Below are positions 1 through 6,595 of a stretch of DNA of 7,582 nt, piece after piece (the stretch's first letter is position 1; every line of letters starts with the position of its first letter). Below the pieces are notes generated by a model. That model did no database searches. It was not told the origin of the DNA and saw only the letters and a list, made by a program, of their open reading frames with translations. The stretch spans positions 1-7,582 of the forward strand of contig RFZE01000067.1 of NCBI GenBank assembly GCA_009920875.1. Reading direction: 5' to 3'. The stretch is from Alphaproteobacteria bacterium. Its GTDB lineage: Bacteria; Pseudomonadota; Alphaproteobacteria; RS24. A program made the position numbers and the translations under genes.

Positions 1-886
1 CAGTTTTTTTTCAACCACCAAAGTCTGATAAAGCCGTCCGGTGAGGCCACCGCTGAGAATTTCTGCCAGCACATCGGCAGCCGCGAATTGCCTTTTATCG
101 GCGCGCCGATATTGCGGCAGGCGATAATAACGCCGCCAACTCTTCTGCCGCACACGTGCATCGGCCAGCACTTGCGGCTTCATATAATCAGCGACACGCA
201 AATCTTGCGCCGGCGCGCGCGGGGCGCGCGGTTTGCCGCTCGGCTTTAATGAACCATAATGGCGTTGTGCCAGTGCTGTCACCTCGTTCACTGTTTAACC
301 GTTCAATTTCAGCACGCCAGCCAATCACCGGCACTTCATAAGCCGTGCCCTTATGCAGGCGCTTGCGCATTTGTTCGGCCAAAAGCGATGACGGTCGGCC
401 ATCAACCCGCATGGAGCGCTCTTCCAAAATCACGTCGCGTTCAACGGCAACAATATCGGGTCGGATGATGAGCTTTTGCATACGCTCAGCCTCCATGGCC
501 ATCATCTGCCCCAGCTTGTCTTTGGCGATGCGCTGGAAATAGCCGGTATAATCATAAGAGGTGAAGGCATTATCTTGCCCGCCCAGCCGTGCCACGGTTT
601 TTGAAAATTCCCCTGAGGGAATGTTTTGCGTGCCGCGAAACATCAAATGTTCGAAAAAATGCGCAATGCCTGATTTGCCCTTCGGTTCATCGGCTGAGCC
701 GACGCGATACCACAACATATGTGTCACTACATCGGCGCGGAAATCGGGAATGACAATAATCTCGAGACCATTATCAAGTTTTGCGGTTCCAATTTGCGGC
801 CCGTTTGATCCCGTTTCAAACGCCGCATCGCAAGCGGCAAGCCCGCAAGCCAGAAGCAAAATGATTATTTTGTTTTTTAATTGCAT
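1..886 (-). pseudogene. M16 family zinc metallopeptidase, lipoprotein, disrupted and running off the left edge
   Basis: This is the 5' part of an M16 (pitrilysin/insulinase-like) peptidase, a periplasmic-side zinc protease. The start at 886 gives a signal peptide ending in the lipobox L-A-A-C with Cys19; the +2 residue is Asp, which in E. coli favours inner-membrane retention. The zinc motif HxxEH is intact (H76, E79, H80), and a Glu pair at 155/156 supplies the third ligand. The reading frame is normal through IERLN (residue 198), then gives 34 unrelated residues and stops at 188. A second frame of the same strand, from about 291 to position 1, resumes recognisable M16 sequence (NEVTALAQRHYG, then DARVRQKSW and EILSGGLTGRLY) and stays open to the edge. 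The segment that normally lies between, with the YAPNNA and VVAGD motifs, is missing. I infer an out-of-frame deletion of about 75 to 80 bases, real or from assembly. It is the last visible gene of the operon, 21 bases after the DUF3035 gene. In alphaproteobacteria such genes are often paired with a second M16 gene, which would lie outside the window. Confidence 0.85.
286..298 (-). other. Frame-breaking junction inside the M16 gene
   Basis: On the minus strand, codons TTA-AAC (L-N, 298 to 293) are the last in the good frame. One base later the sequence GTG-AAC-GAG-GTG (from 291) starts the other frame, which matches the family again. The shift implies a lost length of 3n+2 bases. No slippery heptamer is visible here, so programmed frameshifting is unlikely, and it would not restore the missing residues in any case. 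Confidence 0.7.
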
Positions 887-907
887 GGCGCTTTCCGTGC
901 GCCCGAT

Positions 908-1342
908 TTATTCAGCCGCAGCTTCGGTTTGATCAGCGACCAAAGTTTCAATCACCGACGCCGTTTCGCTGGCTTTGCCTGTGCGCTCGCTTTCCAGCAT
1001 ATTGCGCACACCATCACCATAAACGCCGCCGCGTGACGCCTTGTCCAATAGGCGCTGCTCGACATCATCGGGCTGTTTTTCATTTTGCGGCGCAGGCAGA
1101 ACAAGTAAGCGTGCCAATTCGGCACCTTGTTTGGCCACCGGCGCAGTCTGATCGTTTGACGGCGGCCGCAAGTTAAACTCCGGCGGCAAGATAAGCGGGG
1201 CGCGACGCACCACGTTAAATTCATCGGGTGGGTTTTTATTATAGCCCAAGCCACAAGCGGCCAGCACGGGCGCGCATAGGGCAATCAAGCTCAAACGAAA
1301 GAAAATTTTACCTGTCATGGCCACTGGTATAACCGAAATCAT
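908..1342 (-). CDS. DUF3035 domain lipoprotein
   Basis: A 144-residue lipoprotein of unknown function, from a family (DUF3035) that I know from alphaproteobacteria. Residues 10 to 30 form a lipoprotein signal peptide (basic K/R, hydrophobic core, then L-A-A-C with Cys30, followed by Gly, compatible with outer-membrane sorting). The family core is residues 40 to 61, a DEF-x-VV-x-RAPL-x-x-PP stretch followed by LRPP. The C-terminal half is charged and probably extended or helical, with an alanine-rich tail. The start at 1342 overlaps the lspA stop as ATGA, which suggests translational coupling. An ATG at 1318 would give a more compact 22-residue signal peptide and cannot be excluded; neither start has a clear Shine-Dalgarno sequence. 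It follows the signal peptidase that would process it. The family assignment rests on remembered motifs, and no molecular activity can be inferred. Confidence 0.85.
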   Translation of the reverse strand: MISVIPVAMTGKIFFRLSLIALCAPVLAACGLGYNKNPPDEFNVVRRAPLILPPEFNLRPPSNDQTAPVAKQGAELARLLVLPAPQNEKQPDDVEQRLLDKASRGGVYGDGVRNMLESERTGKASETASVIETLVADQTEAAAE

Positions 1343-1818
1343 TCGGCGCGAAAAGCATCATAAATAAGAATAATTACCGCGCCGGTAATCCATATATCAG
1401 CCATGTTAAAGACATACCAATAATAGCCGGCCGCATGCAGAGAGATGAAGTCGACCACCGCGCCGTGCCACAGCCGGTCAATAAGATTGCCGAGCGCGCC
1501 GCCACAAATCAACGCATAGGCAACAGACAGGCGAAAATGTTCAGCGCCGCGCATCAGATAGGTGAAGAAACCAATCGCGGCCAGCGCAATGCCAATCAAA
1601 AAAATGCGCCCTGCCGTGCCACCCTCGGCAAACAGGCCATAGCTGATGCCGTAATTCCAAATCAGGGTGAAATCGAGAAACGGCAAAATATGGCGCGTCT
1701 CATGAGTGGCAAAACCGGCCCAAAAAACAATGGCGATTTTGCTCAACTGGTCGAGCGCGGCGAGGCCGAGCGCGAGCGCCAAAGCCTGCTTGAGGGGCAG
1801 GGGCTTAGCGCGCATCAT
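1339..1818 (-). CDS. lspA: Lipoprotein signal peptidase (signal peptidase II)
   Basis: LspA is the integral inner-membrane aspartyl protease that cuts the signal peptide from prolipoproteins just before the lipidated cysteine. The protein is strongly hydrophobic with about four membrane segments. Numbered from the ATG at 1818 (159 residues), the catalytic pair is D123 in the VVDFI segment and D141 in FNMADIW; conserved GNLIDR lies just before the first, and LDQLSK near the N-terminus carries D23. These positions coincide with the E. coli enzyme, which is why I prefer 1818 over the in-frame ATG at 1839 (seven extra residues, longer overlap). An ATG at 1815 is also possible, and none has an obvious Shine-Dalgarno sequence. 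The gene overlaps the end of ileS by 14 bases and the next gene by 4, so it is surely co-transcribed and probably translationally coupled. The next two gene products are lipoproteins. Confidence 0.95.
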   Translation of the reverse strand: MMRAKPLPLKQALALALGLAALDQLSKIAIVFWAGFATHETRHILPFLDFTLIWNYGISYGLFAEGGTAGRIFLIGIALAAIGFFTYLMRGAEHFRLSVAYALICGGALGNLIDRLWHGAVVDFISLHAAGYYWYVFNMADIWITGAVIILIYDAFRAE

Positions 1819-4603
1819 ATTCGGCGACCGCTGCGGCATCGCGCGGCGTCAAATCGGGATAGCCCTCAACCGAGCCGACTTCGGGCAATATTTTCCATGA
1901 GCGCTGGCATTTTTTGCCTTCGGCCATTTTCGGCACAACAGCGACACCCGCCACCTCTTCAAGCGTGAAGGCGTCTGACGGCGCGGCATTATCGGTCAAT
2001 TCAATTTGCGAGGTGATGCAAATATCGGCCATGTTTTGCCCGTCCAGAGCCGCCATCAAATCGGCATCGCCAATATGCACCACTGGCGCCGCTTCAAGGC
2101 TGGAGCCGATACGCTTTTCGCGCCGCTCGATTTCCAGCGCGCCGGTGACGACGCGGCGCACTTTGCGAATATTGTCCCATTTGGCGGCAAGCGCATCATC
2201 TTGCCAAACCGCATCCATCTCGACGAATTGCTGCAAATGCACGCTGTCATCAGAAACGCCGAAACGCGATTGCCAGACTTCTTCTGTGGTGAAGCATAAA
2301 ACCGGGGCAAACCAGCGGGTCAGGCAATGAAAAGCAATATCCATCACCGTGCGGCAGGCGCGCCGCTCAAGGCTCGACGCGGCATCGCAATAAAGCGTGT
2401 CTTTGCGAATGTCAAAATAAAAGGCCGATAAATCGACGGTCATGAAATTGAACAGTGACTGATAGATTTTGCGGAAATCGAAATGTGCATAATTATCGCG
2501 CACCAGCGTGTCCAATTCGGCCAGACGGTGCAGCATATAGCGTTCCAATTCGGGCATATCGGCATAAGCGACTTTTTCGCCATCCTCAAAATCGGCCAGA
2601 TTGCCCAATAAAAAGCGGAAGCTATTGCGGATTTTGCGATAGGCATCGGTATTGGCTTTGATGATTTCCGGCCCGATGCGCTGGTCTTCCGAATAATCGC
2701 ATGACATGGTCCATAGGCGGATAATCTCTGCGCCCGATTGCTGAATGACTTTTAACGGGTCGACCGCATTGCCGAGCGATTTTGACATTTTTTTGCCTTG
2801 CTCGGTCATGGTCATGCCATGGGTGATGACGTTTTTATAGGGCGCCGCGCCGCGCGTCGCGCAGGCTTCCAAAAGTGATGAGTGAAACCAGCCGCGATGC
2901 TGGTCAGAGCCTTCCAAATACACATCGGCGGGCCATGCCAAATCATCGCGTGCTTCCATCACGAATGCATGGGTGACACCGCTATCGAACCAAACATCGA
3001 GAATATCGCTGACTTGTTCGTAATCCTCGGCTTTATGGTCAGCGCCGAGAAAATCTTGCGGGTCGGTATCGAACCATGCATCCGCGCCATTGGCTTTTAC
3101 CGCGTCAACAATCCGCGCATTCACCGCATCATCGCGCAGCGGTTCACCGGTATTTTTATTGACAAAAATGGTTAATGGCACGCCCCAAGCGCGCTGGCGT
3201 GAGACCACCCAATCGGGGCGATTTTCAATCATCGAGAAAATCCGATTGCGGCCGCTTGGCGGATACCAATTGACTTTATCGATTTCCTTGAGTGCCGTAT
3301 CGCGCAGGCTATTTGTCTCCATAGAGATGAACCATTGCGGCGTATTGCGAAAAATCAGCGGCGCTTTGGAACGCCAGCTATGGGGATATTGATGCCGCAA
3401 TTTGCCCTTGGCGAGCAGGCGCTCGGCCTCGACCAGCGCGCCGATAACCGCGCCATTGGCATCGCCGTCTTTACCCTTATCGTCAAGCACGCGCTTACCG
3501 GCAAATATCGGCACGCTGTTGAGATAAACCCCGCCTTCATCGACGGTGAACGGCACTTCAATATTGTTCTTAAGGCCCAGTTCAAAGTCATCTTGGCCGT
3601 GGCCCGGCGCGATATGCACCAGCCCCGTGCCGGTTTCATCGGTCACGAAATCACCGGCCAGCACCGGCACGTCAAAATCATAGCCTTGGCCGTGGAGCGG
3701 GTGATGGCAGGTCAATTCGCCCGGATTGATATCGCCGACGCGCTCAAAATCTTCAATTTGCGCTGCATTCATGACTTGCGCTGCGAGATTGTCACATAAA
3801 ACAAGCTGCTCGCCATTGGCGGCATAAAGGCCATAGGTCAGACCGGCGGAATAGGCCATAGCGCGATTGCCGGGAATGGTCCAAGGCGTCGTCGTCCAAA
3901 TAACGGCGAAGGTCTTGTCCATGCCTTGCACCGGAAATTTGACGAATATGGTCGGCGAGACATGTTCTTCATATTCCACTTCCGCTTCGGCGAGGGCGGT
4001 TTTTTCAACCACTGACCACATGACCGGCTTCGAGCCGCGATAGAGCGAGCCGTCCATAATGAATTTCTGAAACTCGGCAACAATCACCGCTTCGGCTTCA
4101 TAGGCCATAGTGGTGTAGGGGTTTTGCCAATCGCCCAGCACGCCGAGGCGCTGAAACTGCTCCGATTGCACACCGACCCATTGTTCGGCAAAGGCGCGGC
4201 ATTGGGCGCGGAACTCATTGGCCGGCACCTCATCCTTATCTTGGCCCTTATTGCGATATTGTTCTTCAATCTTCCATTCAATCGGCAGGCCGTGGCAATC
4301 CCAGCCCGGCACATAAACCGCATCGCGTCCCATCATTTGATGGGCGCGGACAATCACGTCTTTCAAAATTTTATTGAGCGCATGGCCGATATGAATATCG
4401 CCATTGGCATAGGGCGGGCCGTCATGCAGCACGAATTTCTCACGGCCTTTGGCATCAGCGCGCAGCTTGTCATACAGGCCGATTTTCGCCCAATGGGCGA
4501 GCATATCGGGTTCACGCTTGGGCAGACCGCCTTTCATCGGAAAATCGGTTTGCGGCAAGTTCAGCGTTTCGCGCCAGTCGCGTTGATTTGTGTCTTCACT
4601 CAT
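1805..4603 (-). CDS. ileS: Isoleucyl-tRNA synthetase
   Basis: A class I aminoacyl-tRNA synthetase that charges tRNA-Ile with isoleucine in the cytoplasm and edits mischarged valine. The 932-residue product carries the HIGH motif at 71 to 74, the PGWDCHGLPIE block just after it (near 99 to 110), the CP1 editing domain with WTTTPWTIPGN (about 236 to 246) and GHGQDDF (334 to 340), and the KMSKS loop at 605 to 609. The anticodon-binding domain follows. The C-terminal zinc-finger region is degenerate: near 899 it reads KCQRSW and later TPRD, so only one of the usual four cysteines remains. As I recall this is usual in alphaproteobacteria. The start at 4603 is chosen because AGGAA lies six bases upstream; an in-frame ATG at 4633 lacks such a site. 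The gene lies 38 bases after ribF and overlaps lspA, the classic ribF-ileS-lspA order. The length is normal for IleS and no frame damage is visible. Confidence 0.98.
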   Translation of the reverse strand: MSEDTNQRDWRETLNLPQTDFPMKGGLPKREPDMLAHWAKIGLYDKLRADAKGREKFVLHDGPPYANGDIHIGHALNKILKDVIVRAHQMMGRDAVYVPGWDCHGLPIEWKIEEQYRNKGQDKDEVPANEFRAQCRAFAEQWVGVQSEQFQRLGVLGDWQNPYTTMAYEAEAVIVAEFQKFIMDGSLYRGSKPVMWSVVEKTALAEAEVEYEEHVSPTIFVKFPVQGMDKTFAVIWTTTPWTIPGNRAMAYSAGLTYGLYAANGEQLVLCDNLAAQVMNAAQIEDFERVGDINPGELTCHHPLHGQGYDFDVPVLAGDFVTDETGTGLVHIAPGHGQDDFELGLKNNIEVPFTVDEGGVYLNSVPIFAGKRVLDDKGKDGDANGAVIGALVEAERLLAKGKLRHQYPHSWRSKAPLIFRNTPQWFISMETNSLRDTALKEIDKVNWYPPSGRNRIFSMIENRPDWVVSRQRAWGVPLTIFVNKNTGEPLRDDAVNARIVDAVKANGADAWFDTDPQDFLGADHKAEDYEQVSDILDVWFDSGVTHAFVMEARDDLAWPADVYLEGSDQHRGWFHSSLLEACATRGAAPYKNVITHGMTMTEQGKKMSKSLGNAVDPLKVIQQSGAEIIRLWTMSCDYSEDQRIGPEIIKANTDAYRKIRNSFRFLLGNLADFEDGEKVAYADMPELERYMLHRLAELDTLVRDNYAHFDFRKIYQSLFNFMTVDLSAFYFDIRKDTLYCDAASSLERRACRTVMDIAFHCLTRWFAPVLCFTTEEVWQSRFGVSDDSVHLQQFVEMDAVWQDDALAAKWDNIRKVRRVVTGALEIERREKRIGSSLEAAPVVHIGDADLMAALDGQNMADICITSQIELTDNAAPSDAFTLEEVAGVAVVPKMAEGKKCQRSWKILPEVGSVEGYPDLTPRDAAAVAEYDAR

Positions 4604-4609
4604 TGTCAA

Positions 4610-4614
4610 TTCCT
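4610..4614 (-). promoter_or_regulatory. Ribosome binding site of ileS
   Basis: AGGAA on the minus strand, six bases before the ATG at 4603. It decides the ileS start in favour of 4603 over the upstream in-frame ATG at 4633. Confidence 0.75.
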
Positions 4615-4641
4615 GTTTGAGGCCTTGTAGCAATAGAGGCT

Positions 4642-5601
4642 TTAGCTGCCAAGCATTTCGCGTGCTTTATCGCTGTCTTTGGCGATTTGCGCTTTCAGCG
4701 CATCAAGCCCGTCAAATTTCTGCTCAGGGCGAATAAAATGCAAAAGCGAGACGCGCAAATTGGCGCCGTATAAATCGCCGTCAAAATCGAAAAAATGGCT
4801 TTCCAGTCTTGGCTTATCAGTGCCGACGGTCGGGCGCAGGCCGAGATTGGCGACGCCGCGCAATGCCTGTCCGGCAAAATCACCGTCCAAAATGTCAGCG
4901 CGCACGGCATAAACCCCGAATTTCGGCAGCACATAATCATCAAGCGGCATATTGGCGGTGGCAAAGCCGATGGTGTGGCCGCGCCGGTCGCCGGTTTGCA
5001 CTTCTGCCTCAATGGCGAAAGCATGGCCCATTAAAGCGGCCGCTTTTTCCGGTTCGCCATCGCGCAAAAAATTGCGAATGGCGGAAGATGAAAACGGATT
5101 GGTGCTGTCGGGTTGCAAAACCGCTTCCGTGGCAAATGTTTCAAACCCCATTTCTCCGCCGACATCGCGCAGCATGGCAAAATTACCTTTGCGGCCTTTG
5201 CCGAAGCAAAAATCATAACCGACGCAGACGGCGCTGACATTGAGCTTGCCGACCAAAATATCGGTGATGAAATCTTCCGCTTCGCAAGCCGCCATGGCCG
5301 CATCAAACGGCAAGGCAAGGGTGAAATCGACCCCCAAATCGGCCAGCAATGCGGCGCGTGTCACCAGCCGCGTCAGGCGAAAGGGCGGTGCATCGGGCGC
5401 GAAAAATTGCTGCGGATGTGGGTCGAACAACATCACCCCCAAAGGCGCGTCTTTGGCCTCAGCCAATGCGCGCGCATCGGCGATTACTTGCTGGTGGCCC
5501 AAATGCACGCCGTCAAAATTGCCGATTGCCAAAACAGCGCCTTGCGCGTCTGCGGGCAAGTCAGCGAGGCTGCGATAAAGGGTGGGGTTGGCGACATTCA
5601 T
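4642..5601 (-). CDS. ribF: Bifunctional riboflavin kinase / FAD synthetase
   Basis: RibF phosphorylates riboflavin to FMN and then adenylylates FMN to FAD, in the cytoplasm. The 319-residue length is typical. The N-terminal FAD synthetase (nucleotidyltransferase) domain shows GNFDGVHLGH at 27 to 36, DPHP at 60 to 63, GYDFCFG at 128 to 134 and the SSSAIR loop at 171 to 176. The C-terminal riboflavin kinase domain starts near 185 with GDRRGHTIGFATAN (204 to 217), then GVYAVRA, GVANLGLRPTV and E267 in ESHFFDFDGDLYG, the likely catalytic base. In the PTAN motif the usual proline is alanine (ATAN), while the threonine and asparagine needed for Mg-ATP are kept. The ATG at 5601 lies 24 bases after the preceding stop with no strong Shine-Dalgarno sequence, so translation may depend on coupling. 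No FMN riboswitch is possible in so short a gap. Confidence 0.97.
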   Translation of the reverse strand: MNVANPTLYRSLADLPADAQGAVLAIGNFDGVHLGHQQVIADARALAEAKDAPLGVMLFDPHPQQFFAPDAPPFRLTRLVTRAALLADLGVDFTLALPFDAAMAACEAEDFITDILVGKLNVSAVCVGYDFCFGKGRKGNFAMLRDVGGEMGFETFATEAVLQPDSTNPFSSSAIRNFLRDGEPEKAAALMGHAFAIEAEVQTGDRRGHTIGFATANMPLDDYVLPKFGVYAVRADILDGDFAGQALRGVANLGLRPTVGTDKPRLESHFFDFDGDLYGANLRVSLLHFIRPEQKFDGLDALKAQIAKDSDKAREMLGS

Positions 5602-5625
5602 GAGCGTAATTTAGGGCGCGCCGCC

Positions 5626-6483
5626 TTACCAGACAAGATGGCGCATGGCATAACGCGCTTGCGTGTTTTCTTCAGCCAAAATGGCGGCAATGGCTTCAGG
5701 GTTTTCAATATCGGCCCCCGATGCGCTGGCCAGACCGCCGCCAATGAACAGCGCATCAATGCCCGCCGCTTCCGCCCCCAAAATATCGGTTTTCGGGCCG
5801 TCGCCAATCGCCAAAAGACGCGGGTCTTCAAGCCCCGTCATATCACGCAGCATGGCGCGGGCGCGGGCATAGACCATGGGATAGGGTTTGCCGACCCAAA
5901 CCACCTCGCCGCCGATATTTTCATAGGCCTCGGCAATCGCACCGGCGCAGTAAATCACTTGGTCGCCAAATTGCACGGTGCGGTCGGGATTGGGGCACAA
6001 AAGCGGTAAATTGCGCGCTTTTATGCGCGCCAGCATATCGGCATAATCATCGGGTGTTTCGGTCGTGTCGTCATAAGGGCCGGAAAACAAAATCGCATCG
6101 GCGGCATCTTCATCGATAAATTCGACCGCCAAATCGGTGATTAAATCAGCGTCTTTATCGGGCCCGATATGGCAGATTTTTTTGCCCTCTCGCCCCATAT
6201 CGCTCATCAGCGCGCGCACCGCATCGCCCGAGGTCAAAATATCGTCAAACCCGTCGCGGCGATTGCCAATCACTTCAAGCCGTTTGACGGCAGACGGGCC
6301 GGGGCGCGGTGCATTGGACAAGAGCAGCACTTTGCCGCCCTGCTGGCGATAATTCAGCAAGGCCGCGTCAACGCCTTCAAAAGGCTGTTTGCCATTATGT
6401 AATACGCCCCAAATATCGACAATCAGGGCATCATATTGGTCGGCTATTTCGGCAAGGCCGCCGAGCATATGCGGTAGGCTCAT
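5626..6483 (-). CDS. HAD superfamily IIA hydrolase, TIGR01459-like
   Basis: A 285-residue cytoplasmic HAD phosphatase-like protein of the NagD-related class IIA. Visible motifs are the nucleophile D23 in VDIWGVLHNG (motif I), S56-N57 in LLLSNAPRP (motif II), K199 in VGKPYP (motif III), and D228 and D233 in IGDGPKTDILGA (motif IV). The C2 cap lies between motifs II and III and includes CPNPDR and a GAIAEAYE helix. The residue two after the nucleophile, normally the general acid Asp, is Trp; I recall the same D-x-W-G in TIGR01459 relatives, so it is a family trait. The substrate is unknown. The start at 6483 has AAAGGAG five bases upstream; a GTG six bases earlier would abut that site. It is the first gene of the leftward operon and adjacency to ribF is common in alphaproteobacteria, but a flavin-related role is only a guess. 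Confidence 0.9.
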   Translation of the reverse strand: MSLPHMLGGLAEIADQYDALIVDIWGVLHNGKQPFEGVDAALLNYRQQGGKVLLLSNAPRPGPSAVKRLEVIGNRRDGFDDILTSGDAVRALMSDMGREGKKICHIGPDKDADLITDLAVEFIDEDAADAILFSGPYDDTTETPDDYADMLARIKARNLPLLCPNPDRTVQFGDQVIYCAGAIAEAYENIGGEVVWVGKPYPMVYARARAMLRDMTGLEDPRLLAIGDGPKTDILGAEAAGIDALFIGGGLASASGADIENPEAIAAILAEENTQARYAMRHLVW

Positions 6484-6488
6484 AAGCA

Positions 6489-6495
6489 CTCCTTT
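6489..6495 (-). promoter_or_regulatory. Ribosome binding site of the HAD gene
   Basis: AAAGGAG on the minus strand, five bases before the ATG at 6483. It supports ATG 6483 over GTG 6489. Confidence 0.8.
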
Positions 6496-6499
6496 AGTG

Positions 6500-6534
6500 T
6501 GACGCGAAGCTGCCTGTTAAAGAGCTGTGCGTCA
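6500..6534. repeat. 35-base imperfect inverted repeat between divergent genes, candidate operator
   Basis: The left arm is TGACGC-ga-AGCT (6500 to 6511) and the right arm AGCT-gt-GCGTCA (6523 to 6534), around an 11-base centre. Ten of twelve positions in each arm pair. It lies in the middle of the 112-base divergent region and covers most of the possible minus-strand -35 box. This geometry suits a dimeric repressor site. No regulator gene is seen in the window, so the partner is unknown; the same sequence could form an RNA hairpin if transcribed. Confidence 0.5.
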
Positions 6535-6535
6535 A
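6530..6535 (-). promoter_or_regulatory. Possible -35 element for the leftward operon
   Basis: TTGACG on the minus strand, a close match to the alphaproteobacterial housekeeping -35 consensus. At the expected 17-base spacing the -10 hexamer is CAGCTT, a poor match, so the call is tentative. It is the only good -35-like box I see upstream of the operon. Confidence 0.25.
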
Positions 6536-6574
6536 GACTTGTTCGGCGGCTCATATTTCGCTAGTTTCCCGACA

Positions 6575-6579
6575 GATTC
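6575..6579. promoter_or_regulatory. Single GANTC (GATTC) site, candidate CcrM methylation site
   Basis: GATTC lies 16 bases before the SDR start codon. By my manual scan it is the only GANTC in the window, although about 30 would be expected at equal base frequencies. In alphaproteobacteria GANTC is the target of the cell-cycle methyltransferase CcrM, and promoter sites can affect transcription. A regulatory role for this site is inference. Confidence 0.45.
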
Positions 6580-6582
6580 TAA

Positions 6583-6590
6583 GAGGGAGA
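6583..6590 (+). promoter_or_regulatory. Ribosome binding site of the SDR gene
   Basis: GAGGGAGA lies five bases before the ATG at 6596. It decides that start over an in-frame ATG at 6527, which would add 23 residues unlike an SDR N-terminus. Confidence 0.8.
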
Positions 6591-6595
6591 TATCC

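Noticed and set aside
286..298. Programmed ribosomal frameshifting in the M16 gene.
   Set aside because: No slippery heptamer or nearby stimulatory structure is seen at the junction, and a frameshift would not restore the missing segment of about 26 residues.
5602..5625. An FMN riboswitch or attenuator before ribF.
   Set aside because: The gap is 24 bases and inside an operon, far too short for such an element.
5113..6009. A long plus-strand open frame (298 residues) opposite ribF and the HAD gene, and a similar one at 1435 to 1968 opposite lspA.
   Set aside because: They are antisense shadows of genes with clear family motifs, and their translations show no recognisable domain.
6517..6531. 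A CtrA-type site (TTAA, seven bases, TTAA) in the divergent region.
   Set aside because: Only one TTAA half is present; the base spacing leads to TGCG and not to a second half-site.
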